This document shows, piece after piece, positions 1 through 11,917 of a stretch of 64,000 nucleotides of DNA. Position numbers and translations under genes: made by a program. Numbering within the stretch: position 1 is the stretch's first letter; every line of letters starts with the position of its first letter. The notes beneath the pieces are model-generated. The model saw only the letters and a list, made by a program, of their open reading frames with translations. It did not search any database and was not told the origin of the DNA. Source of the stretch: Mytilinidion resinicola (lineage: Eukaryota; Ascomycota; Dothideomycetes; Mytilinidiales; Mytilinidiaceae); assembly GCF_010093595.1 (NCBI RefSeq), contig NW_022985437.1, forward strand, positions 1,389,380 through 1,453,379, read 5' to 3'.

Positions 1-1
1 G

Positions 2-835
2 AACTACGATCTGATCGGCTGGCGAGTCGGCCGCAACCGCGTGCTGATAGGATCCGACGACGGCATGGCGTTCTCTCCCTTGCCTCAGCAGAAACCACGG
101 CGAGAGCGCAAAGACGGAAAGGAGTGGGCGGAGCGGGAAGAGCCCACAGGCCGGAAGCTCGCGCGACTACGAGAGCGCGTCGCTCTTTACGATGCGATCC
201 TGCAAAGCATCGACTCGGTCAAGGAGCTGCCCGGAGCAGCCCGAGACACCGCATTCATCGCCGAGCTCGACGGCCAACGAGCCTACTTCCAAGCTCTGAA
301 ATGCCTGAACATCTCGCACTCGCACGCTCTCCTCTCTGCACCCGACCGTGCCCTCGCCCTCAGCAACCGCGCCCTCTCGCTCTCCTCCCAGGCCCTCTCG
401 GCGCCTCAGTCCACAGCTCCTCCCCCCTCCTCGCCTCCCAAACTCATCACCACCATCTCTGAAGCCTCGACCCTATCACGCCATCTTCAGAATCTAATCT
501 CCCACTACGGTGGCCTCGTTGCTCTCTCCCACGTAACTGACAATTCGGCAGCCCCCTCAAAAGCGCATCCCACCAACGCCGCACCCCTCGCAGAGAAACT
601 AAACGAGTATCCCGCCTCTGGCACTGTCGATCTAAAGAACCTCGTCACGTGGCCGCCGCGGCTCAAGCCAATACCCGTCAAGCCGCTGTTCTTTGATGTC
701 GCGTGGAACTACATCGAGTATCCTGGGCGAGCGACGCCTGTTGCTGAGGCAAAGACGGAGGCGATGGAGGGGGTGGAGAAGACAGGGGAAGAGCAGAAGC
801 CGGCAAAGAAGGGATGGGGTTTCTTTGGGCGGTAG
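2..835 (+). CDS. SRP68: Signal recognition particle subunit SRP68, C-terminal part (5' end off window)
   Basis: The frame is open from base 2, beginning NYDLIGWRVGRNRVLIG, and ends at TAG 833-835, so this is the C-terminal ~277 residues of a gene that starts upstream. The WRVGRNRVLI block and the late segment with KPIPVKPLFFDVAWNYI match the C-terminal part of SRP68, which with SRP72 forms the protein heterodimer on the SRP RNA and supports co-translational targeting to the ER. Between the two blocks lies a helical region rich in A, L and S, plus a low-complexity P/S stretch. The tail is Lys-rich and ends in KKGWGFFGR. No intron is needed in the visible part. Identification rests on recalled family motifs, not on an alignment. 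Confidence 0.8.
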   Translation, partial: NYDLIGWRVGRNRVLIGSDDGMAFSPLPQQKPRRERKDGKEWAEREEPTGRKLARLRERVALYDAILQSIDSVKELPGAARDTAFIAELDGQRAYFQALKCLNISHSHALLSAPDRALALSNRALSLSSQALSAPQSTAPPPSSPPKLITTISEASTLSRHLQNLISHYGGLVALSHVTDNSAAPSKAHPTNAAPLAEKLNEYPASGTVDLKNLVTWPPRLKPIPVKPLFFDVAWNYIEYPGRATPVAEAKTEAMEGVEKTGEEQKPAKKGWGFFGR

Positions 836-2056
836 GCCAGACGCGCTAGACTACAGTCGTAATATAGATAGGCCAATACTAGTGGGTCGCGAAAGACGTG
901 GACCGCGAAGCTAGATATTGTTACGTACATGAGCATCACGTGACGATGTCGATCTTCTTACAAATTAGGAACTATTCTCACCGCTAAGAGTGTGATTAGC
1001 ACTTGGAGAATGGTCTATCTAACCCTAATACCTGTAGTTTCTCTTCGTCCTTCTCAAAATTTGGCGGAGCTATTTTGAACAACTTGGCAATACCTTTCGG
1101 GGCACTTCAGCTCTAGAAGCGTATGTAATTCGACAGCGGAAATTGGAGTAGCAGCAAATGTAAACGATCACAAGACATGTCCAGGGGCGCTATCATGCAC
1201 TATGCTAAGGTTGATATGGTTAAAGCTCAATGTGACTGATCGGGATATTAGGTAGCTGCAATATAATGTTCCTTGCAATAGCTTCGAGATTTTCTACCCA
1301 GCATATTTACGACACTACTCCATTGCAACTTGAATTTCTCCACTGTAAATGTCGATAGTGTACGAAGACTCGCCCTCGATGTATACAAAGCACAAGTTCG
1401 TACTACAGAAAAATAGGAAGGCGTCGGAATGTGCCGCACGTGACGGAAGAGCGCCTGGCAGCCGTTTTCCCCTGAATGCTGGGGATCGATAGAGGCGTGG
1501 GACTAGCAGACGCCCCCGGAGATAGCATTGCACCAATTGGACCAGCTCGTGAGAACGGAGGGCCACCCGTCCCGTCAGCCCTGCATGCGCCCGGCTAGAC
1601 GTTGATCCACCGGTGGCAGGTGGTTCAAAGGTCTCGACATGTTTTGCTCGCCCGGTGCAGCCCCGGACATCAAGGGAGAGGCTGGTGGCGGCGCCGTACA
1701 CCCACGCAAAACCAGCGGGCTTTGAAGGCAGCGGGCTAGGAGGGCCATCTAGAGGGCATCGAGGGCATCAAGGGCCATCTCACCTTGGCATGGCAGATTA
1801 AGCTCGGTGAATAGTGCCCGCTCACCCTGGCATGCCTGCAGGATCCCCCCTTATGCCACCGACCAACCCCAAAACCGTGCCCGGCGGTCCAGCAACCTCC
1901 AGCTCCAGCTCCAGTCCAGCTTTCCAGCTCCCGCACGCTCTTTTGCCCGCTCTCTGCACAATTGGCCGTCCTTGCTGCCTTTCGCTCTTTACCACCCACC
2001 CTCGCTCCCTCAGCACGCCCTCGCTCTTTTGGCATACCACGGACACGCCCCGTTAA
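836..2056. other. Intergenic / 5' leader of the GATA factor gene
   Basis: No convincing gene here. It holds the SRP68 3' flank and the upstream region of the GATA gene. The stretch from about 1800 is pyrimidine-rich with TCCAGCTCCAG-type runs, and probably contains the promoter, leader and possibly an unrecognised 5' exon of the GATA factor. Confidence 0.5.
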
Positions 2057-2089
2057 TTCGCGTCTACGCCCACATCGCCCACAGCGCCC

Positions 2090-3745
2090 TTGTTTCCAGG
2101 TCGCCGCCGCAGCTCCAGCGAGCTTCCAACCCTCCTAATACCTCGAGGCACGCGTCCGCAGCGTCCTCGCCCTCATACGATCACGGCGTCCGCTCTGCTC
2201 CCACGGCCGGCGGCCCTCGACACATTCCGTCACTCGCCAGGTCTCGACCTGCCCGCCTTCACGACGGGGCAGACACTCGACGAGCGGCCCTCGCTGCCGT
2301 CCATTGGCCACGACATCTCGCGCCCGTCGTCGACTTCGACCCAGGCCTCGGGCCAGCACTACTCGCTTCAGCGGCAGGGCAGCAACTCGTCGCTGCAGCT
2401 GCCCGGCCTGTCCGCCCTGGCGTCCATCGCGTCGTCGAGCCCGGCGGCGGGCAATGTCGTCAATCCGGACACCAATACCCCCCCTCACAGGTGCGTGTGC
2501 GTGCAATTGGGACGTGTTGAGTGGGCATGGGAACTTTTATTTAGTGGAGTGCAGTCGTGGTGGTTGCAGTCGCCCGTAGCCCTGCCGCGGACGAGTTGCA
2601 TGGCTCCACATTTGCGTTATCTTTTTCGCACATTGTGTCTAACTTCTTTCTTCTCGCAGGCCCTTCAATGGACACAGCATGACCTACGCAACCTCAGCTC
2701 CAGCCACCTCGGGCGGCCAGGCCAACTCGCCGGTAAGTGACAAAGTTTTCGTGTTTTCGTGAGTCGCACACGGGCCGATGATCGCAAGAAATCTTCACGG
2801 ATGTCCTTATCGGATCGCGATAACCATCCATCATCTCAACCCCGGAGCAGCTGCGCGAAGTCTATCTTTGACCTCGTTTGCTGCTGTTTGGGGCGCTTCA
2901 GTGCATTCACGTACTAACGCTACCCTCAGCCTGTCTGCCAGAACTGCACCACGAGCACCACCCCGCTCTGGCGCCGCGACGAAACTGGCTCTGTTCTCTG
3001 CAACGCCTGTGGCCTCTTTTTGAAGCTTCACGGCCGCCCTCGGCCTATCAGCCTCAAGACCGATGTCATTAAGAGTCGGAATCGCGTCAAGACTGCCGGC
3101 CAGGGCCCTCGGAAGAACAAGTCGACCGACGCCAATGGCCTCCCCGCTGCCCACCCTGACGCCGACCCCCTCTCCGCCCTGACACAACATCGACGGCAGT
3201 CGCAAAAGATGTCGTCGGGCAATTCGGAGCGCTCCAACTCGCCAATCTCGCGCACAGGCACCCCGAGCCTGCAGCACCCGTCGAACATTGCCCCCCAGCA
3301 CATGTTTGACGGTGTCATTCACGGCGATGTCTACCACTCTCCGTCTCTGCCGTCCTTCCATATCCGCCAGCCGTCTCCGGGGTCGACCTCATCTGTAAAC
3401 GGCTCGCACCTCGAGCCGCCTCTCTCCTACGAAGCCCTCGCGGCACAAAACACGTCGCTCAAGACACGCGTCAGCGAGCTCGAGGTGATCAACGGCCTTT
3501 TCAAAGGACGTGTCAACGAACTCGAACAGAGCGAACAGAACGCGCGAGACAACGAGAATATAGCCCGGGACACCGAGGCACACCTCAGAGCCAAGCTCGA
3601 GGACGCGCGACAAAGAGAAGCTGAGCTCAAGCGGAAGCTGGAGGACCTAGAGGCGGAGGGGGGTCCTCGACACAAGAAGATACGACTCAACGACATTATA
3701 GACGAAAGTCGCGCGAGTACGCCCTTCAGCTCGACGGCCGAGTAG
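2090..3745 (+). CDS. areB: GATA-type zinc-finger transcription factor, AreB/Asd4/Dal80 class
   Basis: Three exons can be spliced: up to 2490, 2660-2732, and 2930-3745 (TAG). The introns have GTGCGT and GTAAGT donors, and the second has a TACTAAC branch site before its acceptor. Exon 3 encodes one type IVb GATA finger (CQNC-x18-CNAC) with the loop [15 protein letters not shown], followed by the basic tail [15 protein letters not shown]. This fits the AreB/Asd4/Dal80/Gzf3 family of nitrogen (and sexual development) regulators. The C-terminus carries a long heptad-type coiled coil (about 3430-3660), also typical of that family. The annotated 5' boundary is a TTG. An in-frame stop lies at 2054-2056 and there is no in-frame ATG between it and the first splice site, so translation must start at a non-AUG codon or in an unrecognised upstream exon. 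From 2090 the product is 429 aa. Confidence 0.85.
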
Positions 3746-4982
3746 TTGGTCGGGCTGAGGGTGCCTCTCTGCCCTAATCTTTTTTACACGCCCCTTTCTC
3801 TTTTCTAACGATATTACTTTACGACACTGCCGGAACTGGACGTTTCCTACCTGCCTTTTATTCGCCTATTCGACACCCAGCCTATGGGGTTTCATTTCTC
3901 TACTTCGCCCACGGCCCACGGCCGGTGCTTGGGAGCTGCGATGCCCCATTTGACTTAACCCCCTTGATCACCCATTTTTCAGGCCTACCTGAACGGTGCT
4001 ACCAACCCACTTAGACCACCCCCAGCGTCAGCCGCGCCCAAAAAAGTTCACCCCCATCATGCTCTCCCCGAGCTCTAATGTCTGAATCTCTTCCAACCCT
4101 ACGACCTTACCTAATCAAATTTTTCTTGTGTTTCCTTGGCTGGGTCGGAGTGCGACGGAGTCTTATTTCTTTTTTTTATTACACATCTGGATGGAACGAA
4201 TGGCGGAAAATGGTGATTCTTGCGATACCAAAGATGGATGGTACGGGTTGGCTTAGCTTGCTTGGCCGGGAATGCGGCCATGGATGAAGTTTTGACGGGT
4301 GGAGAAGATGATAGATCGGGGGTTGGGTCGGGATGGATTGGGATTGATCCATCCGGAGCGAAGGTGCGGGTTGTGCACGCACTGGAGTTCATAAAAAAGT
4401 CCTTATGGGATGCGTTTAGGTAGTAGTGAGTGGAAATGGACGGAGATGGTGAAAGATACGATGGAAGTGTGTCGAACTCGTGTGACATATGTGCTATGCT
4501 GTGTTCGTGTAGCACCCTTCGCAGTACACCTTTCGACCACCATTGACCTCTTCATCCACAATTCAAGGTTGCAATTGCAGAGCATGCCATTATCATTAGA
4601 ACTAACTCATCCACCTAATCTGGGGTATCTGTTTACCATACCTACTTCCCATAGTGACTCCGAAAATGCCCGACTCAGAAAAGGCCGGCTATCAGAAATA
4701 GCCAGATGCAAATGCAAATACCGAGCCCGGAGAAAGCCAGGAAAGAAAACCAGACCAAACCAGAAGAATAACCCAAAACCTGGGCCTGCAAAGTAGTAAA
4801 GCCACGCCATCCAGTACGCACAGCCGGAAAAGAAAAAGAGAAGAAGAAAAGGCCGTCTAAGACGCCTTGCCGCGGCAACATCGCAATAGCTGCCTCCCTA
4901 CCTGCTCACCAGCGGCGCTTCTATAGCGTGCTCCGATGTCGTGAAAAGAAAGGTCGTGAAGCCAGCATACGTGCATCTCTCA
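3746..4982. other. Intergenic region between convergent genes
   Basis: About 1.2 kb separates the stop codons of the GATA factor and the SNF2 gene, which are transcribed towards each other. The first part is pyrimidine-rich 3' UTR-like sequence. I see no supported gene, RNA or repeat. Confidence 0.5.
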
Positions 4983-7900
4983 TCAACGGAACAAGCTCCG
5001 CAAGTCCTCCAACCTCCTCCGCGCAGCTTCCGCCTTTGTGATCTTCTCCCTACCCATACTCAGATCAGCCAGATCCCGCTTCTTCCGCTGCAGCTCTAGC
5101 ATCTTCTCCTCGAACGAGTTGTCCATGATATAGCGCGTGATGAAGACCTCGCGCTTTTGGCCGAGACGGTGGACACGGTCGACAGCCTGCGCTTCGGAGG
5201 CGGGATTGAATTGCGGCTCCATCACGTAGACCTTGTTTGCAGTGGTCAGGTTCAGTCCGAGCCCGCCGGCGGCGATGGAGACGAGCATGATGGGGACTTC
5301 GGGGTCTGTGGCGAAGGCTTTAAGGGCGGCGCCGCGGGCCGGGCGGTTCATACGGCCGTCGAGGCGGGTGTAGCGGAAGCCGTGATTTTCGAGGGCGATT
5401 TGGATGAGGTCTAGATGGGTCGTCCAGGAGGAGAAGATGACGCTAGAAAAGGAGTCAGTAAAAGTAACGTGATTAAGTCGAAATAGATTACCTCTTAACT
5501 GGCGCCTCGTTGGGGTGAGCCTCGCTCCATTCTTGGTCCTTCTTCAGCTCCTCTAGCAGCGCTTTCGTCTTCGTGTGCGGTCCGATATATCTGCCCATCT
5601 TCTTCGCCAGCCTAGGGTTCTCTTTCACGCGTTCTAGGGCTTCCTCGTGCTCGTCCCAATCTTTCTGCTTCAGTTCGAACAGCCCTATGCGAACATATTG
5701 CTCGCACAAGGGACATTGGCAGAAGCCATCTGATGTAGCGATCGACTCGAGCTTCTGGCGGAACGCGCCTACACAGCTAGTGCAGATGACGTGGTAGCAA
5801 GGATTCATGAAGCCGAGCGTGTTCTTCGCATTTCCATTTCTATCCTCCTCGTCCGGCTCGTTCAGCTTGCAATCGCAGATCTGACAATTAACGCTGTCAC
5901 TTTCTTGCAAAAGGTGCATGAAATCGTAGGCCTGTTTAGCTGAGAGTGAGGGTTTTTCTGTTTCCTCATCGTCGTCTCTTAGATCGATAGAGTTTTCATA
6001 GCTGATCCCTTCCAAGGATTTCATAGCTTCGTCGCTCAAAAGCTCTTGTCCATGCGCACAAATCAGACGAAGGTTGAGGATTGCGAGAAGAATTCGAGCG
6101 TATGCAGAACCTCCTAATCCCTTCTGTTCGGCGCGCATAGTCGTGACCGCGTTCACTTGGCGAGCAGAATCCTTTTCGAACCAGTCATGCAACGTCCGCT
6201 CGTCTGACGAGAATTGCAGCTTGACGATATGATCGTGCCGAGGGGGCAGATCTACGAGTCCTTCCTTGAGGCGACGTAAAGTGATGTTGTCGACCAGGAG
6301 GCGAAGCTTCGGTAGCACATCTGGGTCTGCATTCTTGAAAGGGTTCAAGATCCATTGAGTGAAGCCATGTTTGTGATCGAACGGCTTGATGCGAAGAAAC
6401 TTGAGCAGAGCACCCAAATCATCAAGTCGATTTTGCACCGGTGTGCCGGTCACTGCCCAGCGACGCGCAGCTGACAGTCCACAGATTGCGATAGATTGCC
6501 GAGTAGTTTGAGTACGAATGCTATGCGCTTCATCAAGAACAATGCGGAACCAGTTGATCTTTTCAAGGGCCTTCCCGCGCATATACTCCGCAGCAATTGT
6601 ACTGTAGGTCGTGAGCACCAGATCGTACTTGGCGAGGTCATCGATGTCCTGGGTCCTGCCAGAGCCATGGTAGATGTACGTCCTGAGAATCTTCTTTGCA
6701 ACGTGGGTATTGATTTGGTCCTCCCAGTTGGCTATCGTGCTGACTGGACACACGAGCAAGGTTGCTTTGCAGTTTCTGACCAGGGTCTGTTGCTCGTTCT
6801 GCCTGTCAACGGCCTGTCTGGCGAATAAGTCGGCTGCTTGGCGGCTATCTGACTGCGCTATCAAGGACAAAATGCTCAGAGTCTTGCCTAGGCCCATCTC
6901 ATCAGCGAGTATGCCACCTAGAACTCGATCTGGCTTGGCCTGAGTCTCTTGTCCGGTGATAACATTAAAGTAATATTTGCGACCATTGTCCCGGTATTTC
7001 AGCTCATACATCGCGTCTTTTTGGTCTTCGTCGTCATCTCCAGTGTGAGCACGTTCCCTCTCGCTCATAAAATAGAGAGCCTGTTTCTGGTGACCCAACA
7101 GTGGAGTAAGGATCGCTGGGTCTTGTTCTTTGAGAGGTATATCTTCCGTCTTTGTAATGCTGTTGAACATTTTTTGTACGTCGTTCCGCACTTCCTCGAC
7201 GCTGCGGTTGATGTAGTTGTTGGGTTGCTGTGCAGGTTGGCCCAAGCCAGAAGGCTGGTACGCAACCGAGCTGCTGACCAGGGGAACCTTCATTTGTTGC
7301 GGATTGACGTAGGGGAACTTGTGGGGTTCGTGACTCGGGGCGTCGAGAACGATGTTGTGGCCTCTAAGAAATCTTCCCACGTGACCTGCATTCTTCCTTG
7401 GGCAGTAAAGTTGGATAATGATTGGCAGAAGTCCAGAGATGACGGCACCGGGAGGTTCTTTTCGTTTGACAGCTTCTGTCACGGCAATCCACTTCAATTT
7501 GCTTGTCGGCTCACTGTCCATCAGTGGCGCGAGTCCAGCGGCAGTCTTTCTATCGATCCAGCCATATTGCATACCGGATGGATCTATCGCTCCGATGGCG
7601 GTATTATTCTGGCCGGCTCGTCGTCGGAGAGATATCTTCAAGCGCGGCTGCCAGTTCGAAGATCCTTGGTAGCCTCCGACTTTTTGCTTGGGGACTTGCG
7701 ATGCTTGGACATATGCGAGCTTTATTTTGCCAACACAGACAATCTCATCGCCAAGATCTTTGACGAAGACTACCTCGTCATCTTCATCGTCGTCTGAGGA
7801 GTTGTTAGCTATGCGACTAAGATTGAGGATAAGCCATTGGAAAGTAGGCGACATACCAAGGGTCAAGTCCACAACTGCAGGCAGTCCTCGCGCCGGTGGC

Positions 7901-8499
7901 TTGTCTTCTGGAGTTCGGCTTCCTTGCAAGTCAAGCACTCCCCCGGAACTGTGTCCGGCCGATAGAGACGTCTTCGGACCGTCGTGTTCTCGCTTCACGC
8001 GTTTTGATGGGTGTGCGGAGCGATCTTCGACATTGTGCATGCGTTCAATGAAAGAACTCATACCACTTGCGGGTGAGTTCCTATTTCCTGGGGCCTGTTC
8101 TCTTACAGGCAGCCTCTGGGCAGCTCTTGGGTTGAGCAGCATCTGTGGATTGTAGGCCTGTGGCGCAAAGGCTCCATTTGCGCTTCCTGACCACTGGGAC
8201 TGGGCTTCATCTTCTGACGTTAGTCCATTAGATGTTTCCTTGGATAACGGAGAGATGGTGTCTTGAGAAGAAATAGATAGTCGAGGCGTTGAGTCATCTT
8301 GCGAGTCGACCTGCATTTGATCTTGCAAGGCGACGTCCATTTCTGATTGCGAAGAAGAGTGATCGGAGGCGGAAGGGGAGTGCTCGAAGGAAAGAGAGGG
8401 GGTAGAAGATGGAGAAGGTGAAGGAGAGTGGGCAGTACCGGTTGCCTTCTTGAAGGCCTTCGGATTGAGAAGCTGCGCGGCGGGGGGCGGTGGATCCAT
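4983..8499 (-). CDS. SNF2-family ATPase with RING finger (Rad5/HLTF-like)
   Basis: This is a DNA-dependent ATPase of the Rad5/Rad16/HLTF type, expected in the nucleus in post-replication repair or chromatin remodelling. The ATG is at 8499. Exon 8499-5492 joins 5442-4983 over a 49-nt intron (donor GTAATC), which restores VIFSSWTTHLDLI of helicase motif IV. A further 63-nt in-frame intron is likely at 7856-7794 (GTATGT...CTCCTCAG), giving 1134 aa. In order: a disordered Ser-rich N-terminus, a HIRAN-like region (GWIDRKTAAGLAPLM...), Walker A in ILADEMGLGKT, VLDEAH (motif II), VTGTPVQN (motif III), a C3HC4 RING (CQIC...CYHVICTSC...CPLC), and the C-terminal helicase part with AGGLGLNLT and DRVHRLGQ. 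A RING inserted between the helicase lobes is diagnostic of this subfamily and implies E3 ubiquitin ligase activity. RAD5 orthology itself is not established. Confidence 0.88.
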
Positions 8500-9145
8500 C
8501 AGGCAAAGCCTCGCCCGACAAAAGAGCCCTTTGAGCAGAGAATTACAATCACGGCAGTGAGAATGCTGTTGCTGCTGAAAGTCGTGGTTGTGAAGGCATC
8601 AATTGAGGTTGTTGATGCAACGTGCCGAGTTTTATCTACCAAGGTCGCGCCTAGGTTTTGAAAGGATTGGTGCGACGGCAGGGCAAGAATATATGTAAGC
8701 CTAGTGAGGTTGACGGCTGGTCAGCTGTTACAAGATGTTTCTCGATAACTAGCTGGTATTCAAGTAAAGTGGTGGAGGTCGTCGTCGAGGTGAGGTCGAT
8801 CTGGAGTTCTTGTAGGGCTGTCCGCTTGCCGCCGGGTGGCGCAGGAAGTCCTTGGCACGTGGCTCTCGTCATCCATATCACTCAGGTCTTGACTACACAA
8901 CACTCTGGTATCACACAGCTAGAGTCAAGGAGCCATCATACGCAATACAAATATGTTCCTAATCGCGAGGCCTTCATATAGTATAGTTCTATATCGACTG
9001 CGAGTGCCGCTCAGGTTCTATTATCCTACACGCTCATTTGTATCGCTGAACAATCATGCAACGCCTCCTAGATGCCCAGACATATGCCATGCCGCCAAAT
9101 CAAGCCTTGAAACAAGAAGCTCGTGAAAGCGCTTGATTTTTCTAT
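8500..9145. other. Intergenic: 5' flank of the SNF2 gene
   Basis: Promoter/leader side of the SNF2 gene and 3' side of the PI4-kinase gene, both on the minus strand. No gene or repeat recognised. Confidence 0.5.
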
Positions 9146-11656
9146 TTAGCACCACGTGAAAACTGGATTCTTACTCTTGACCATCTCTAGCCGCTCTACA
9201 ATGACGCACTTCCGGTTGCCCTCCATATCCTCGTTCGCCGCGTACCCAAGATCTCCCTCCAAATCATCGTCGCCAATAAGAATAGGATTTTTGCTGTGTC
9301 GGGTAGATAATGAGAGTCGTCTTTGTCTGCCCTCCAGTCGCTCTCGCTGCCGGCGCCAGGTGCGAGATTCGTCATAGCTCTTGCGGACATTCTGATCGGG
9401 TCTGTTGCCTCCCATAGACGCTGGTAACGTGCCTGCCGCTGGTGTGTGCCAAGAAGCAGCATGCACTGTGGCCGGGGATAATGGGCCTCGTAAGCTATCC
9501 TCGCTTGCTCGAACGTCTGCCGAACTCGACTCTCGCGAGATATTGAACGGGTTACTATTCGCCGAATCCAAAGGCGGCGACGCCATTAGAAGGTCGGATT
9601 GTGGTTGCTGCGGTGGAGTAGAGAGTGCCGCACTGATGTCCATCTCTTCGTGATCGCCACTTGGTCTATGATAATCGGGATGCTGACGCCGTCGCATTTC
9701 TGCAGAAGGTGCCCGGAGCGGTACTGCAATGGGCACATCGACCAAATCGTCCCAGACACAAACGCGGGCTCTTCGCGTTAGCTCCAGCGGTCCGTGATCC
9801 GCCGTCTTTAAGGTTTCGACGACGTTCCAGGCTTGGCCCTTCATTACAGCAATCTGCTTCACGTACATCCGTTCTTTAAAGTCCGAGTCTTGTGTGAAAC
9901 AGCGACGTAGAGCTAGTTGGGTGTCACTCCACCACTCCTTCGACGTAAGTAGGGGGAGGAAGTGTTTCCGTGTCGCTTCTGAAAACGGCTGTCCAATAAG
10001 GCTCACAGGAAGAAACAGCCAGCCAAAAGGATAGCTTCGCCACTAACAGAAGTCAGTAAGTTGCAGTCAGGAATGATAATAATAGCATACAGCATCTGGG
10101 TGTTTCCATGGCCATGACAAGCTATTGTCAATTGCTCCTATCGTTACGGTAGGAACCGGAGCATTACCCATTGGCGTCACAGATCGGCTGGTGGCAGTCA
10201 TCGGCTCTTGGCGTTTGTATGGATCGGAATCTGTCAGAGACTGCTGGGTGTAGTCATTCGGTTCATCTCCACCATCAGTTTGGCCATTCAGTTTTGGTGG
10301 TTCAGCAACGATTGTTGCCTCTTGAGTTTTTTGATCGATTTTTATCATCCAGTTGTCGAGTCCTCGGTCAGTGTTTCGCATTATGTAGTCTAATATCACT
10401 AGCCTCTCCAGCTGCTCGCGGAAGGACTGTTGAATAGCATCGGTCCAGAAAGTGTTTCGGCTTTGTGATTCGTCTGTCGCGTTCTGTCTGTTTTCGTTCT
10501 CGTCTTCCTCGTCGTCGGATTGCGGGCCTCCGGGTCTGCACTCCTCTGCCCATCGACGCTTCTTGCGTCGTGGCGCAGAGCTTGATCTAGCTCCAGAATC
10601 ACGGTGATCTGGCCAAGGATGTTCTTTCAAGAATATATTCGCGTCTTTGAACCCTTTCAAGAACACCTGAAAGCTCCCAACCTTTTCGGGAAATGGTTTC
10701 TTTTTCCGATAATATGCCCTTCGGTCCCAGAAGTCGTAGTAGAAGGATTTCGATGAGAGTGAGACGATGTCGGTATAGGGGACCAAATTCGTTCGGAGTT
10801 GGGTGTCTAAGACGTACGCAGCGGCCTCAGATATGTAGCTAAGGTTGGGGATAAGACAAGCTCTCCCAAAGAACCAAGGGAACAAGTTTCGATGGATCCA
10901 CTTTGTCCATTTGGGATTCCGCGAAGCGTAAGGCTCCTCGTCCTTCGGTTTGAAGACGCCCACAACTTTGCCGTGCGTATTCCTCGCGAAATAGCTCCCC
11001 GAGCTACCTTGCGCGATCATTTTGGGATGTGTGCCGAGTTCTATCGCTACCCTGACGCTTTCTACGGTGTCGTCGAATTCCAACTTGGTTATTCGGTCTG
11101 CGGAGCCCGCCCAATCGAAAGTGAGAGTCTCAGCGGTAGCAGGCCTGATCCAATCCGGCGCCTGAAAGACTGAGTGGTGTATCTCCAGCTGTTCGTCCTC
11201 TGGTGACCTGCCCTTCGTTTTCCGAATCTTGAATTTTTGAGCAATCTCGTCAGCCCATCGCTCCAGTCGCGCATTTATCGCCTTTATGTCCACCCCCGAA
11301 TTACTCCTAGGTCGTTTATCCCCTGGAGCACCTCTCCGCAGTGTAGGAGACGACTGGCCGGACATTTTCATACGGGTCTGCCGCTTTGGTTGGAGAGGAG
11401 CATATCGGGGCGTGGATAGGGAGCTCTCGTCTTCCTCCGACTCGTAATCTTCATCCTCCTCCTCTTCAGCCTGAGCAATTCTCGCGTATCCAGATGTGGG
11501 AGGGCGTTTCCGAGGCATCTCTACGGCGGCGAGGGGAAGGGTTTCGTGAGATGTCGTGTCTTTCTTCCTACACACGAGATGACGGAGGCTCAAGCTTCCA
11601 GCTCTCGGCGTGATCGGCGGTATTCCCGGTTTCTTGGCATGCATCTCATCCACCAT
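9146..11656 (-). CDS. LSB6: Type II phosphatidylinositol 4-kinase (Lsb6-like)
   Basis: It phosphorylates phosphatidylinositol to PI4P, probably on endosomal/vacuolar membranes as yeast Lsb6 does. Exons 11656-10091 and 10042-9146 flank a 48-nt intron (GTATGC...TGTTAG). The join reads KHPDA-WRSYPFGWL without a frame change, giving 820 aa. Visible motifs: the nucleotide-binding strand GSSGSYFARNTHGKVVGVFK with its Lys, then DEEPY, FPWFFGRACLIPNLSY (a Cys-containing segment like the palmitoylated region of the family), and the catalytic loop RNTDRGLDNWMIK. The N-terminus is acidic and disordered. The second Met (first base 11518, MPRKRPPTSGYARIAQ) looks like the conserved start of fungal homologues, so the first 46 residues may be untranslated leader. 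I give the longest ORF and flag this. Confidence 0.9.
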
Positions 11657-11917
11657 TAATTGCTAACCTCAAGCGGAAGTCAAATAAACGCTGTTATTGT
11701 CGGAGGATTTCTTCTGCTGAGAAGGAAAGCAGAGAATTTCAGTCCAAGGCAGTAGTGCCAGCATAAAAAGAAGCAGGCACGATTCCATCATTCCTTAACA
11801 CGACCACGCAACTTAGCACGACCACGCGATAATGCCAAATTCTATTATATTCACTGTTGTATGAGCTGCGATTGACAGTCTCATCGTCTCGATATTTACG
11901 TATCGCACGCTGCGTAG

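Noticed and set aside
6949..7797. 282-codon plus-strand frame antisense to the SNF2 gene
   Set aside because: It is the shadow of a strongly conserved helicase coding region on the other strand, with no domain of its own.
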